Source: SAR324 cluster bacterium JCVI-SC AAA005 (GTDB lineage Bacteria; SAR324; NAC60-12). From it: DNA of 58,430 nt. This document shows, one piece after another, positions 9,657 to 18,795 of the stretch. Below the pieces are notes generated by a model, which worked only from the letters and a program-made list of their open reading frames with translations, had not been told where the DNA came from and searched no databases. A program made the position numbers and the translations under genes. How positions within the stretch are numbered: the first letter of the stretch is position 1; every line of letters begins with the position of its first letter. Where the stretch lies: positions 1-58,430 of the forward strand of contig AGAU01000080.1 in NCBI GenBank assembly GCA_000224765.2. Reading direction: 5' to 3'.

Positions 9657-10421
9657 ATGAGGCTAAAAAATAAGATCGCGATCATCACCGGATCAGGTGC
9701 AGGAATAGGTAGAGCAACGGCTCTACGCTTTGTGGAGGAAGGTGCAAAAGTAATGGTTGTAGATATTGACAGGGATAATGCAAAACAGACTGCACAAATG
9801 CTTCAAGAAGCAGGAGGGCAGGCAGAATATGCGCAAGCCGATGTATCTGACTCCAAAGCCGTTGAAAGAGTAATTGAGGCAACAGTCTCAACTTTTGGAA
9901 ACATTCAAATTCTTGTGAACAATGCAGCGGCTTTTGTCTTTGGGAAGATTGAGGACACGACCCCAGAAGATTGGCAAAAAGTGCTCGGTGTGAACATCAT
10001 CGGATACGCCAACATGGTACAGACAGTCTTGCCCCATTTTAGAGCTAATGGCGGTGGGGTCATCGTCAATGTAGCTTCTGTAAGCTCTTACATAGCCCAA
10101 CCCGCTTTTGTACCTTATAACACCTCTAAGGGTGGAATCATGCAAATGACTCGTTGTCTTGCCCTTGACTTGGCTTCGGAAAATATTCGAGTAAATGGTG
10201 TTTGTCCTGGAGCGATTTTCACCCAAGCAAGTGCGAATCATATGAAATATATCGGGATCAGCGTTGAGGAGGGCCGAAAATTATTCGGGCAGGATTCCCC
10301 AATGAAGCGTATGGGGGAACCTGTTGAAATCGCCAACGGGATTCTTTTTCTTGCATCAGATGAAGCCTCTTTCGTTACAGGTGCTCATCTAGTCATTGAT
10401 GGTGGGGCAACAATTGACTAA
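9657..10421 (+). CDS. Short-chain dehydrogenase/reductase (probable deoxy-sugar dehydrogenase)
   Basis: A 254-residue classical SDR. The NAD(P)-binding loop TGSGAGIGRATA is near residue 11, NNAA near 88, the catalytic Ser in VASVSSY near 140, and Tyr/Lys in YNTSKGG near 155. The C-terminus has the usual FLASDEASFVTGAHLVIDGG. A GAGGGGAAG ribosome-binding site sits before the ATG, 26 bases after the second amidohydrolase, so it closes the operon. In oxidative L-rhamnose or L-fucose routes an SDR makes the lactone that a COG3618 enzyme opens; that pairing is suggested here. It could also act on another intermediate. Confidence 0.88.
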   Translation: MRLKNKIAIITGSGAGIGRATALRFVEEGAKVMVVDIDRDNAKQTAQMLQEAGGQAEYAQADVSDSKAVERVIEATVSTFGNIQILVNNAAAFVFGKIEDTTPEDWQKVLGVNIIGYANMVQTVLPHFRANGGGVIVNVASVSSYIAQPAFVPYNTSKGGIMQMTRCLALDLASENIRVNGVCPGAIFTQASANHMKYIGISVEEGRKLFGQDSPMKRMGEPVEIANGILFLASDEASFVTGAHLVIDGGATID

Positions 10422-10495
10422 TAAACCCTAATCATTTTACTAGGTAGCTCATACAAAACCATAATACCTGTTTAAGTAAAATTTTTTGTCTCTAC

Positions 10496-10973
10496 TTAAT
10501 GTAGCTTGATAATCCTGTTGTCCTCATTATCACCTTTTTCTTTTAAAGCATAGGCCTCAGGTACAGAGAGACGGAACGCTGACAAATATTCCGCTAAAGC
10601 GTCCTGTTCCCCGCCAGTGTAACTGAATTTAGAAGAACGACTAGGATCTCCATTAATGTCTGCGCTTGGATAGTCGAAGTTCTCTCTGTAGCCCCTGCCT
10701 ACATAAAGATTTAAACGATTCGGATTACTCAATTCCTGGAAAGGATAATCATCTCCTCCGTTTGCCAAAAAATTAAGAGTTACTAAGTTGAAGCTCCGAT
10801 CTGGGTTACCAAAAATTTCACCATCCTTGACGATCGTATCTTTGACAGTCCCGTCCGAGCTCATTACCATCAATATCAGCGAAATGAAGAAGTTGAAGCG
10901 TAAAGCTGTCTGCCATAGCAGGAATTGAGAAAAATAGTCCTGCGAAGGCACTAAAAATATGTTTTTTTGTCAT
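10496..10973 (-). pseudogene. Remnant of a secreted 5'-nucleotidase/metallophosphatase-like gene with a large internal deletion
   Basis: Two frames must be joined. From the ATG at 10973, one frame encodes a signal peptide (MTKKHIF, hydrophobic, ending near AMA) and the start of a calcineurin-like phosphoesterase domain (LQLLHFADIDGN), then drifts and stops at 10818-10820. The next frame, shifted by one base, carries the C-terminal part of the same kind of protein: SDGTVKDTIVKDGEIFGNP, VTLNFLANGGDDYPF and a GGEQDALAEYL tail, ending at 10496-10498. Full proteins of this type are several hundred residues, so most of the catalytic domain is missing and the join near 10850 is out of frame. Both ends are well preserved, which suggests a recent deletion or an assembly artefact. 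Confidence 0.75.
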
Positions 10974-11021
10974 TGCTTTCTCTCATCAAAGTGTTCATAG
11001 ACTGTAACTTAACACTGATTC

Positions 11022-11987
11022 TCAGACTACTATTTCTTCGATTTCATTTTTCAGTTCAGGGGTAATCAACTCCAACACGTCCAAGGATTTCATATTTTCA
11101 TGGACCTGCTCTACTCGACTGGCCCCGGTAATTACGGTGGAAACGTTAGGATTGCTCGCACACCACGCCAAAGCCAGTTGGGAAAGAGAACAGCCTAATC
11201 GATCTGAAATGACTTTGAGATTCCTCACCTTCTTTAGATTAGCCTGATCCGTTAGTTTCTCTCGGAGCCATCCATATCCAGGGAGGTTGGCTCGGCTGTC
11301 AACTGGGATACCATCCAGATATTTACCGCTTAACATACCCGAAGCAAGCGGACTCCAAATTGTAGTGCCCATCTGATATTTTTTGAAGAGTGGAGCATAC
11401 TCTTCCTCTAATTTCTCCCGATGAAAAAGATGGTACTGAGGTTGTTCCATAGTTGGCTTGTGAAGGTGATATCTTTCAGCAATCTCATAGGCCTCCAACA
11501 ATTCATGTGCAGACCATTCAGAAGTACCCCAGTAATGAGCTTTTCCGGAACTCACCATTTCTGACATACTAAAGACGGTTTCTTCAATAGGCGTTTCGGG
11601 ATCAGGACGATGACAGAAAACAAGATCTATGAATTCCAAACCAAAACGTTCAAGCGAACGATCAATAGCTTGTCTTAGATACTTGCGATTCAGGGTGTTT
11701 TTTGTATTAACCCCAGGAACGATACCCCAGAAAAACTTGGTCGAGACCAAATAGGTTTCACGGGGCCAGCCAAGTTCTTTTAGAGCTTGTCCCATCAATT
11801 TTTCTGACTCCCCCTTTTCGTAAGCCTCTGCATTGTCAAAAAAATTGACCCCCGCCTCATGTGCTGCTTGCATGCAAGCCAGGGCAGTATCCAAGGGGAG
11901 CTGTTTGGCAAAAGTAACCCAGGATCCAAAGGACAAAACACTCACTTTGATTCCTGCTTGACCCAATCTTCTATATTGCATCTCCAT
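11022..11987 (-). CDS. Aldo/keto reductase (potassium-channel beta-subunit-like)
   Basis: An NADPH-dependent (beta/alpha)8 oxidoreductase of about 321 residues, nearest to the Kv-beta/YghZ-type branch. Visible landmarks are [14 protein letters not shown] at the start, the catalytic Asp/Tyr pair in [11 protein letters not shown] near 50, STKFFWG near 84 and the C-terminal NADP-binding [16 protein letters not shown]. The start ATG at 11987 is chosen because AGGAG lies 7 bases ahead; GTG at 11993 and ATG at 11981 are alternatives. It is monocistronic, between the pseudogene and hisA. The natural substrate cannot be told. Confidence 0.9.
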   Translation of the reverse strand: MEMQYRRLGQAGIKVSVLSFGSWVTFAKQLPLDTALACMQAAHEAGVNFFDNAEAYEKGESEKLMGQALKELGWPRETYLVSTKFFWGIVPGVNTKNTLNRKYLRQAIDRSLERFGLEFIDLVFCHRPDPETPIEETVFSMSEMVSSGKAHYWGTSEWSAHELLEAYEIAERYHLHKPTMEQPQYHLFHREKLEEEYAPLFKKYQMGTTIWSPLASGMLSGKYLDGIPVDSRANLPGYGWLREKLTDQANLKKVRNLKVISDRLGCSLSQLALAWCASNPNVSTVITGASRVEQVHENMKSLDVLELITPELKNEIEEIVV

Positions 11988-12149
11988 CCACACACTCCTG
12001 ATTTTATAATTTACCTATTCCACAAACCTAAGATGATTGATCAAAATAAAGTATAGAGACTATTTCTCTGAATACCAAACTGGAAGTAGCAAAATTGCGA
12101 AAAGATAAATCGAAATGGTAGTCCTCAAAAAATATCAATTACTCTTTTC

Positions 12150-12896
12150 TTACTGAAGAAGTTCAAGGCGCGTTTTTGTGAGCCACAAATATGCTTCTCT
12201 CAAATCCAACTTTCTTTCATAGATCGCTTTACCCACGATCACTTCATCCACCCCGTCTCGCTCTAACTCCGCCAGTTTTTTTAAATCACCCAGTGAAGAA
12301 ACCCCCCCAGAAGCTGTTACTTTCAACCCCGTCGATATAGCCATCCTGCGAAGTGAATTCAAATTTGGACCTGTTAACATACCATCACGAGCAATATCGG
12401 TATAAATCACTCTTTCGATACCGAATAGCTTCCACTTGTTTGCAAATTCCTCATCACTGAATTCTGTGACCTCTACCCAACCAGAGACAGCTACCTTTTC
12501 ATCCTTAGCATCAAGACCCAAGATTAGTTGATTTCCGAATCTTTCGATTGCCTCCTTTAAAATTTTTGGATTTTTTACAGCAATCGTTCCGATGATAACT
12601 AAACTCACTCCCAAGTCGAAAACTCTTGATATGTCATCTAAACTTCGAATTCCACCACCCAGCTGTAGAGGGACTTTGACTGCTTGAGCAATGCGTTCTA
12701 CCTGCTCCAGATTCTTGGATTCACCTCGAAAAGCGCCATCCAAGTCCACTAGATGAATTTGTTGAGCACCCTGCTCTTCAAAACTTAGAGCTGTTTCAAC
12801 TGGGTCTTCCCCATACACTGTTTCCTGATCCTCTTTCCCTTGAAGCAACCGAACACAACAGCCATTTTTTAAGTCAATTGCAGGAACGATCTTCAC
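12150..12896 (-). CDS. hisA: ProFAR isomerase of histidine biosynthesis
   Basis: A 248-residue TIM-barrel isomerase that converts ProFAR to PRFAR, the fourth step of histidine synthesis. MKIVPAIDLKNGCCVRLLQG at the start holds the catalytic base Asp8; LGGGIRSLDD near 80 and TASGGVSSLGD near 197 are the two phosphate-binding loops, and YTDIARDGMLTGPN near 165 carries the second catalytic Asp. HisA rather than HisF is shown by the VRLLQGK region. It starts with GTG behind a GGAGAAG site. No other his gene is nearby, so the histidine genes are scattered in this genome. Confidence 0.96.
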   Translation of the reverse strand: MKIVPAIDLKNGCCVRLLQGKEDQETVYGEDPVETALSFEEQGAQQIHLVDLDGAFRGESKNLEQVERIAQAVKVPLQLGGGIRSLDDISRVFDLGVSLVIIGTIAVKNPKILKEAIERFGNQLILGLDAKDEKVAVSGWVEVTEFSDEEFANKWKLFGIERVIYTDIARDGMLTGPNLNSLRRMAISTGLKVTASGGVSSLGDLKKLAELERDGVDEVIVGKAIYERKLDLREAYLWLTKTRLELLQ

Positions 12897-12931
12897 TAAA
12901 ACTTCTCCACGTAATTCTCTACAAAACTTTG

Positions 12932-13399
12932 TTAGGATTTATCCGCGCATCTGGATGGTGCATTCAAAAAGACTGTCCAGCCAACTATCCATAAAAATGT
13001 GAGGCCTCCAAGTAGCCAGCTTATCTTGAGGCTCCAGCCTAAAAGGCCAAATCCCAAACCCAACCCAAGCTCCATATGAAATGATTTATTGTTGAATGGT
13101 ACTCTACAGAGACGACATCGACCTTGTAACCAGCAATAAGACCAAATCGGAATATTGTCGTACCAAGCTAATTGCGACCCACAAGCAAAACAGAAAGATC
13201 TAGACGGAGAAAAGCTATTCAATTTTTTCAACCTTCGAGCAAATTGATCACCACCATCGATCTGTGATTGTTTTTGACAAATTCGTCTACGATCAAAGAG
13301 AGCTTGTAGGAAACTTCCCAAAATTGCCCCAATAGCGCAGAGTGTCAAGGCACGAAAAAAAGGCGGTGCATCTATTGCATGAGTGTGGAAATCTGTCAT
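12932..13399 (-). CDS. Stand-alone prepilin peptidase N-terminal (DiS_P_DiS) domain protein
   Basis: A 155-residue protein matching only the N-terminal part of type IV prepilin peptidases. It has a first membrane segment with GAILGSFLQ near residue 27, a two-CxxC zinc-site region (CFACGSQLAWYDNIP then GRCRLCR, residues about 70-100), and two hydrophobic segments at the C-terminus. The aspartic protease half, with its two catalytic Asp, is absent and the frame ends cleanly. In intact enzymes the Cys region is linked to the N-methyltransferase activity. It lies 35 bases before hisA and is divergent from the beta-barrel gene. It may be a truncated remnant or a helper protein. Confidence 0.72.
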   Translation of the reverse strand: MTDFHTHAIDAPPFFRALTLCAIGAILGSFLQALFDRRRICQKQSQIDGGDQFARRLKKLNSFSPSRSFCFACGSQLAWYDNIPIWSYCWLQGRCRLCRVPFNNKSFHMELGLGLGFGLLGWSLKISWLLGGLTFLWIVGWTVFLNAPSRCADKS

Positions 13400-13449
13400 T
13401 GCGCCGGTGTTGGATACATCGGTTTGTCACGATCATTCAGAGAGGTAGA

Positions 13450-14073
13450 ATGTTCTCAAAACTACGATTGCTGCTGGTCTTACTCATCGGATGGACCTTG
13501 ACAGCCACAGCATACGGAGCCGTGGTTCACCTCAACAGCGGAGAATCATTGAGTGGCCGCATTCAGGGTATGGACGAGCAAATGCTCTACCTTGAGTCAG
13601 ATCGAGGGTTTGGTGTACTCAAGGTTGAAAGAGTTGACATTCGCCTGATTGAATTTGAAGCTGCCGAAAGAAATCTTGCACGAAAGCTTGGAATTGGACT
13701 TCATTATCGTCCATCTACAGTTCCAGAAGAGCGTATCAGCCTGAAGAACTGGCTCAGCCCTATTGATTCACTGGAATTGCTGATTGGTTACCATGAAGAA
13801 ATGGATATTACTCATTTCTCTTTGGAAGGCCGATTCGCAAGAGTAGTTCTGAATGAAGGAGGACATAATCTATTCCTTGGTGCAGGGGCGGGCTTTGAAA
13901 GTGAAGAAGATGAACGAGGAACTCTCTTCAGGCTCTTCACCGGTTCAGAATTTTTCCCTATCAACTACCCAAATGTTGGATTATCAGTAGAACTTGGGCT
14001 CAGACGCCAGCAAGGCCTCGGAAGCACTGAACAAGGATTTTACAACGCACTCGCCGCCCGCTATTATTTTTGA
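13450..14073 (+). CDS. Secreted protein with probable outer-membrane beta-barrel
   Basis: About 207 residues of unknown function. The ATG at 13450 is chosen because GAGAGGT lies just ahead and a good signal peptide follows (MFSKLRLLLVLLIGW to about AYG). The mature N-terminus, HLNSGESLSGRIQGMDEQML, resembles the small SH3-like stretch that begins many DUF481-type envelope proteins. The rest shows alternating hydrophobic strands with Gly (LFLGAGAGFESEED, VGLSVELGLRR) and ends in Tyr-Tyr-Phe, the kind of C-terminal aromatic residue recognised by the BAM machinery. An outer-membrane site is therefore likely; its role is unknown. Confidence 0.75.
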   Translation: MFSKLRLLLVLLIGWTLTATAYGAVVHLNSGESLSGRIQGMDEQMLYLESDRGFGVLKVERVDIRLIEFEAAERNLARKLGIGLHYRPSTVPEERISLKNWLSPIDSLELLIGYHEEMDITHFSLEGRFARVVLNEGGHNLFLGAGAGFESEEDERGTLFRLFTGSEFFPINYPNVGLSVELGLRRQQGLGSTEQGFYNALAARYYF

Positions 14074-14133
14074 GACATTCGATCGAGGGACACCCGTCCC
14101 TGTCTACCTTACCTTATTGGTCAGGAGGTCTCA

Positions 14134-14616
14134 TTGAAGTCTAAAACTAACCAACCTCATAATCAAAGAAGATCCAGCATTTCTTTCGAGGATTCAACAA
14201 TAGAATCAAATTGGATGGACCAAGTCTTTATTAGTATAGGCGAGATCCCTGACAAAGAAGAGGATTCAGACCCAAGTTTATTGCCTGATCAACAATCAAA
14301 ACCAGGAAAGTTAAAGACCTCTCGAAATGCTTTTCAAAGCTATACTGCTCCAGACGAAACTCTTGATCTCCATGGTAAAAATCGGCAAGAAGCTTTAATG
14401 CTGGTGGAGAACTATGTTCATTACGGTGCTTTGCACGGACTAAACTCATTATTGATTGTTACTGGTAAAGGCAATCGTTCACATGCAGGCCCTGTACTCA
14501 AGCAGACTATAGAACAGTGGTTGGTCAAACATGGGAAAAAGTATATTGGGCAGGTTCGAGAAGCTCCACCTCGCTGGGGAGGTAGTGGAGCGCTATGGGT
14601 CATCTTCCGGCGTTGA
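14134..14616 (+). CDS. Smr-domain protein
   Basis: A 160-residue protein with a C-terminal Smr domain, a nucleic-acid-nicking or binding module related to the MutS2 tail. Motifs are LDLHGKNRQEALMLVENYV near residue 77, the TGKGNRSHAGPVLK loop near 110 and GGSGALWVIFRR at the end. The N-terminal 70 residues are polar and probably disordered. The start is TTG at 14134: AGGAGGT lies 4 bases upstream and no ATG fits. Such stand-alone Smr proteins are common; some act in ribosome rescue or RNA cleavage, but which applies here is not known. Confidence 0.9.
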   Translation: MKSKTNQPHNQRRSSISFEDSTIESNWMDQVFISIGEIPDKEEDSDPSLLPDQQSKPGKLKTSRNAFQSYTAPDETLDLHGKNRQEALMLVENYVHYGALHGLNSLLIVTGKGNRSHAGPVLKQTIEQWLVKHGKKYIGQVREAPPRWGGSGALWVIFRR

Positions 14617-14633
14617 CTAATGACCTCTTAGTC
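14615..14633. terminator. Possible bidirectional hairpin between the Smr gene and metA
   Basis: GACTAA-TGACCTC-TTAGTC forms a 6-bp stem with a 7-base loop exactly between two convergent genes. It begins inside the stop codon of the Smr gene. There is no U-tract on either side, so termination is only a suggestion from position. Confidence 0.25.
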
Positions 14634-14655
14634 GATAGCGATCTATGTTACCGGC

Positions 14656-15549
14656 TCACCCAGGCATACTGATTTGCTGATAACAAAACTTCAACCATTG
14701 GGTAAAAAAAGTATTGCGGTGCCCTCTCCAACAATTTAGCGGATTGCTCAGATCGAAGTTCTCTGGTGGCAATACATCGCCTGCTAGTTTGTCTCGCTCA
14801 GCCTCGTATACAATTCGCCTTGAATTGTACTCCGGATGACCGCTGTGCATCACTAATCTATGATCAGGAGTTTCAAAAATCGAATAGCCAGCCCGTTCTC
14901 CATAGGCTAGAAGATTCAATCTCCCATCCCTTTGTGCTCCTTCCATTAAGCTATCTTCAATGCCCGCATAGCGACTTTGCGGACACCAAAATTCATCGTC
15001 CAACTCCCCCGTAATGGGGTGCCCAGAATCAAGATTCTGTAGTTTAAAGAGGCCAAACAGTTTGTTATCGTATGTCAATTTATCTACTCCGAGAATAAAA
15101 GCGAGAGCAAAAGCTCCCCAGCAAATCCCCAAAGTACTCGGACAATTTAATTGAGAGTTTTGAACGATCTTGGAAATCTCAGACCAGTAACGCACTTCAT
15201 GAAAATGAATTTTTTCAACTGGTGCACCTGTAACAATCAGGCCATCAAGACCAGATAACTTAGTTGCCTTTTCATAGGTCTGATAGAGGTCAGACATGTG
15301 CTGTTGATCACCTGATGAATACTGGTGTGATTCCAAACGAATCCAAACCGGCTCAACTTGCAGGATAGACAAACCAAGCGGATGGAGGAGATTGAACTCG
15401 TAATCCTTACCAAATGGCATGATATTCAAAATACCAATCCTTAACGGACGAATATCCTGACGTTCTGCATCCTCTGGTGTAATCCAAGAAATGCGTTCCT
15501 GACGAATGAGTGGAAGCGTACGGTTGTCCCGATCGATAACTAGGGTCAT
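14656..15549 (-). CDS. metA: Homoserine O-acyltransferase, probably acetyl-CoA specific
   Basis: A 297-residue MetA-type enzyme that activates homoserine for methionine synthesis. Catalytic residues are visible: Cys143 in LGICWGA, His238 and Glu240 in HSGHPEY. In this family the residue after GAPV/L decides the acyl donor: Glu favours acetyl-CoA and Gly (as in E. coli GAPLG) favours succinyl-CoA. Here the stretch is TGAPVEK with Glu112, so acetylation is predicted. That agrees with the neighbouring O-acetylhomoserine sulfhydrylase gene on the same strand, 85 bases upstream. No clear ribosome-binding site precedes the ATG. Confidence 0.93.
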   Translation of the reverse strand: MTLVIDRDNRTLPLIRQERISWITPEDAERQDIRPLRIGILNIMPFGKDYEFNLLHPLGLSILQVEPVWIRLESHQYSSGDQQHMSDLYQTYEKATKLSGLDGLIVTGAPVEKIHFHEVRYWSEISKIVQNSQLNCPSTLGICWGAFALAFILGVDKLTYDNKLFGLFKLQNLDSGHPITGELDDEFWCPQSRYAGIEDSLMEGAQRDGRLNLLAYGERAGYSIFETPDHRLVMHSGHPEYNSRRIVYEAERDKLAGDVLPPENFDLSNPLNCWRGHRNTFFTQWLKFCYQQISMPG

Positions 15550-15634
15550 TAATAAAAGGTAAAATCTAAGTGTATGACGATGAAAAGAGCAGCACGAAAT
15601 CCTAATAACTCTCTACTCAATATCCCCTTTTTTG

Positions 15635-17008
<1,374 letters not shown>

Positions 17009-17141
17009 CTAATTCTGCTTCAGATAAAAGATAACAAGTTACTGAAAGCACTGGAAAAATGCAATCCTAGTACTTTTTTGAAAAATTACCCACGTAAATA
17101 TACTTTGCTCTCCAAATCATTTCTTCGATTAACTGAGTTTT

Positions 17142-17735
17142 ATGAACACTTTGCAGATGAAATTAGGGCAAGAATTCTTGAAATTTGCACTTGAGTGTCA
17201 GGCCTTCAAGTTTGGAGAATTTACTCTCAAAGATGGAAGTACGTCAGATGTTTTTTTCGACTCCTCATCTTTCAACTCTGGAAACCAACTTAGAAAGCTT
17301 TCCAGATTTTTGGCTAAAGCCATTAAGCTAGAAATCCCCGAATGTAATTTGATCTATGGTAGCGCTTATAAGGGAATTCCATTGGCTTGTGCTGTATCCA
17401 TAGAGTTGGCCAAACTTCGAGGTAAGGACGTTGGTTATCTATTCGATCGTAAAGAGGAGAAGCAACATGGAGATGGGGGAAGCTTTGTCGGTAAAGTTCC
17501 AACCAATGAAGATATTATAGTTTTTGTAGACGATGTAATTACGAGTGCATCGACCAAGATCACTGGAATGGAAAAAGTTCTTAAAGCTTTTGATGTTAAA
17601 TTTGAAGCAATTATAGTTGGAGTTGATCGCCGTTCTCCCAATGGTCTACCTGTTGATCAGGTACCCGTTTACTCACTGACCACATTGCAAGATGCTAGAG
17701 CATTTCAATCATCAATGACAGGTGACAACTTATGA
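17142..17735 (+). CDS. pyrE: Orotate phosphoribosyltransferase
   Basis: A 197-residue type I phosphoribosyltransferase that joins orotate to PRPP in pyrimidine synthesis. It has FGEFTLKDGSTSDVFFDSS near residue 24, the purine/pyrimidine loop YGSAYKGIPLA near 70, the flexible catalytic loop FDRKEEKQHGDGG near 99 and the PRPP-binding motif IVFVDDVITSAST near 124. The last four bases overlap pyrF. The ATG at 17142 or the in-frame ATG five codons later may be used. It is divergent from metY with a 172-base gap. Confidence 0.95.
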   Translation: MNTLQMKLGQEFLKFALECQAFKFGEFTLKDGSTSDVFFDSSSFNSGNQLRKLSRFLAKAIKLEIPECNLIYGSAYKGIPLACAVSIELAKLRGKDVGYLFDRKEEKQHGDGGSFVGKVPTNEDIIVFVDDVITSASTKITGMEKVLKAFDVKFEAIIVGVDRRSPNGLPVDQVPVYSLTTLQDARAFQSSMTGDNL

Positions 17736-18433
17736 GTAAATTGATTGTAGCACTGGATGGTATGGATCCTGGCAAGGCTTTACAGATAGCAAGTGAGTTG
17801 GCCCATTTACAAGCAAATGGATTGTGGGGTTTTAAAATTGGTCACCGTCTGACCTTCGCAGGCGCTCAATGGATTGCGCAACTAAAAAAAACAGGAAAAG
17901 TATTTGTCGACTTAAAACTCTATGACATTCCCAACACAGTCGAAAAAGCTGTCGACTGGCTTGCGAGTTTGAATGTTGATCTAACAACTGTGCATCTCTC
18001 AATGGGCCGATCAACACTAAAAAATATTGCTGACAAAGGAGTAGGAATTCTAGGGGTTTCTCTCTTAACTTCTGCAGTTCCTGATGAATGTAGAAGGATT
18101 TATGGAGGATCTCCTGCTGAAACCCTACTCAAGCTTTTCAGGGAATCTAGCAATACTGGAATTACTGGCGTTGTCTGTTCTCCACAGGATTTACATCTGC
18201 TGGACTTAATAGATCCTGATAAAATTCTGTTGCGAGTTTGCCCAGGTATTAGGGAGATTAAAGAAGATAAAGAGGATCAAAAACGTACTATGACACCCGC
18301 AAAAGCAGCATTAGAGGGGGCAAATTTTTTGGTGGTAGGAAGGCCAATTGTAGGGAAGTTTGATTACCTACGAGCGACTCATATCATTTTGAATGAAATC
18401 AGCCGCATCGATTATGGGATTGCGGACATATAG
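17732..18433 (+). CDS. pyrF: Orotidine 5'-phosphate decarboxylase
   Basis: A 233-residue TIM-barrel decarboxylase making UMP from OMP. The N-terminus LIVALDGMDP, the catalytic block VFVDLKLYDIPNTV near residue 55 (Asp-Lys-Asp set) and the phosphate loop LVVGRPIVGK near 200 identify it. It is translationally coupled to pyrE by an ATGA overlap, so the last two steps of UMP synthesis are made together. Its 3' end overlaps by 22 bases the convergent small-protein gene. Confidence 0.96.
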   Translation: MSKLIVALDGMDPGKALQIASELAHLQANGLWGFKIGHRLTFAGAQWIAQLKKTGKVFVDLKLYDIPNTVEKAVDWLASLNVDLTTVHLSMGRSTLKNIADKGVGILGVSLLTSAVPDECRRIYGGSPAETLLKLFRESSNTGITGVVCSPQDLHLLDLIDPDKILLRVCPGIREIKEDKEDQKRTMTPAKAALEGANFLVVGRPIVGKFDYLRATHIILNEISRIDYGIADI

Positions 18434-18750
18434 GATTGAGAGCGACCAATTATCAGTTTACGTGACGAACTTGGCCTTCTTCGCGGGGATTTATATTCAA
18501 TCGTATTCCCGAATCGTCCGACATTCTTCCGTATTGGTCTTCTAAGGGCAATGCCTTTTGCTCTGTTACCCTCTATCTGTGACATTTCAAAAATTAACCG
18601 TTGTGCTTCCATGCTTACAGCGGAAAACTGATCTACCTGATTTTGGGCATCCGTGGCCTGTCCCATGACTCCGGTTTGCAGCCCAACTAGAATAGTAGCC
18701 ACTAATAATGGCTTTCTCAGGAGATTAAATTCCATGGAAAGTTTCAACAT
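18412..18750 (-). CDS. Small secreted protein of unknown function
   Basis: A 112-residue protein that I do not recognise. The start MEFNLLRKPLLVATILVGL looks like a signal peptide with cleavage near GVMGQA; the mature part is polar (QNQVDQFSAVSMEAQRLIFE) and ends in a very basic Arg/Lys/Ser-rich tail. ATG codons at 18750 and 18735 are both possible and neither has a strong ribosome-binding site. It follows flgE on the same strand by 45 bases, so it may be the last gene of the flagellar operon. It could be a periplasmic flagellar accessory; this is a guess from position. Confidence 0.5.
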   Translation of the reverse strand: MLKLSMEFNLLRKPLLVATILVGLQTGVMGQATDAQNQVDQFSAVSMEAQRLIFEMSQIEGNRAKGIALRRPIRKNVGRFGNTIEYKSPRRRPSSSRKLIIGRSQSYMSAIP

Positions 18751-18795
18751 GGCTGCAACAGTTGTGTTGATAGCCTATAACTTAGGCCTCAAAAG

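Noticed and set aside
10472..10499. AT-rich inverted repeat TTAAGTA-N14-TACTTAA between the SDR gene and the pseudogene
   Set aside because: The stem is weak and has no fitting U-tract; it is not good enough to call a terminator.
13342..13449. Longer N-terminus of the beta-barrel protein
   Set aside because: It would overlap the divergent prepilin-peptidase-like gene and put 36 charged residues before a good signal peptide; ATG 13450 has a ribosome-binding site.
17078..17104. TTGAAA-N15-TATACT as a pyrE promoter
   Set aside because: The 15-base spacer is too short for a confident sigma-70 promoter.
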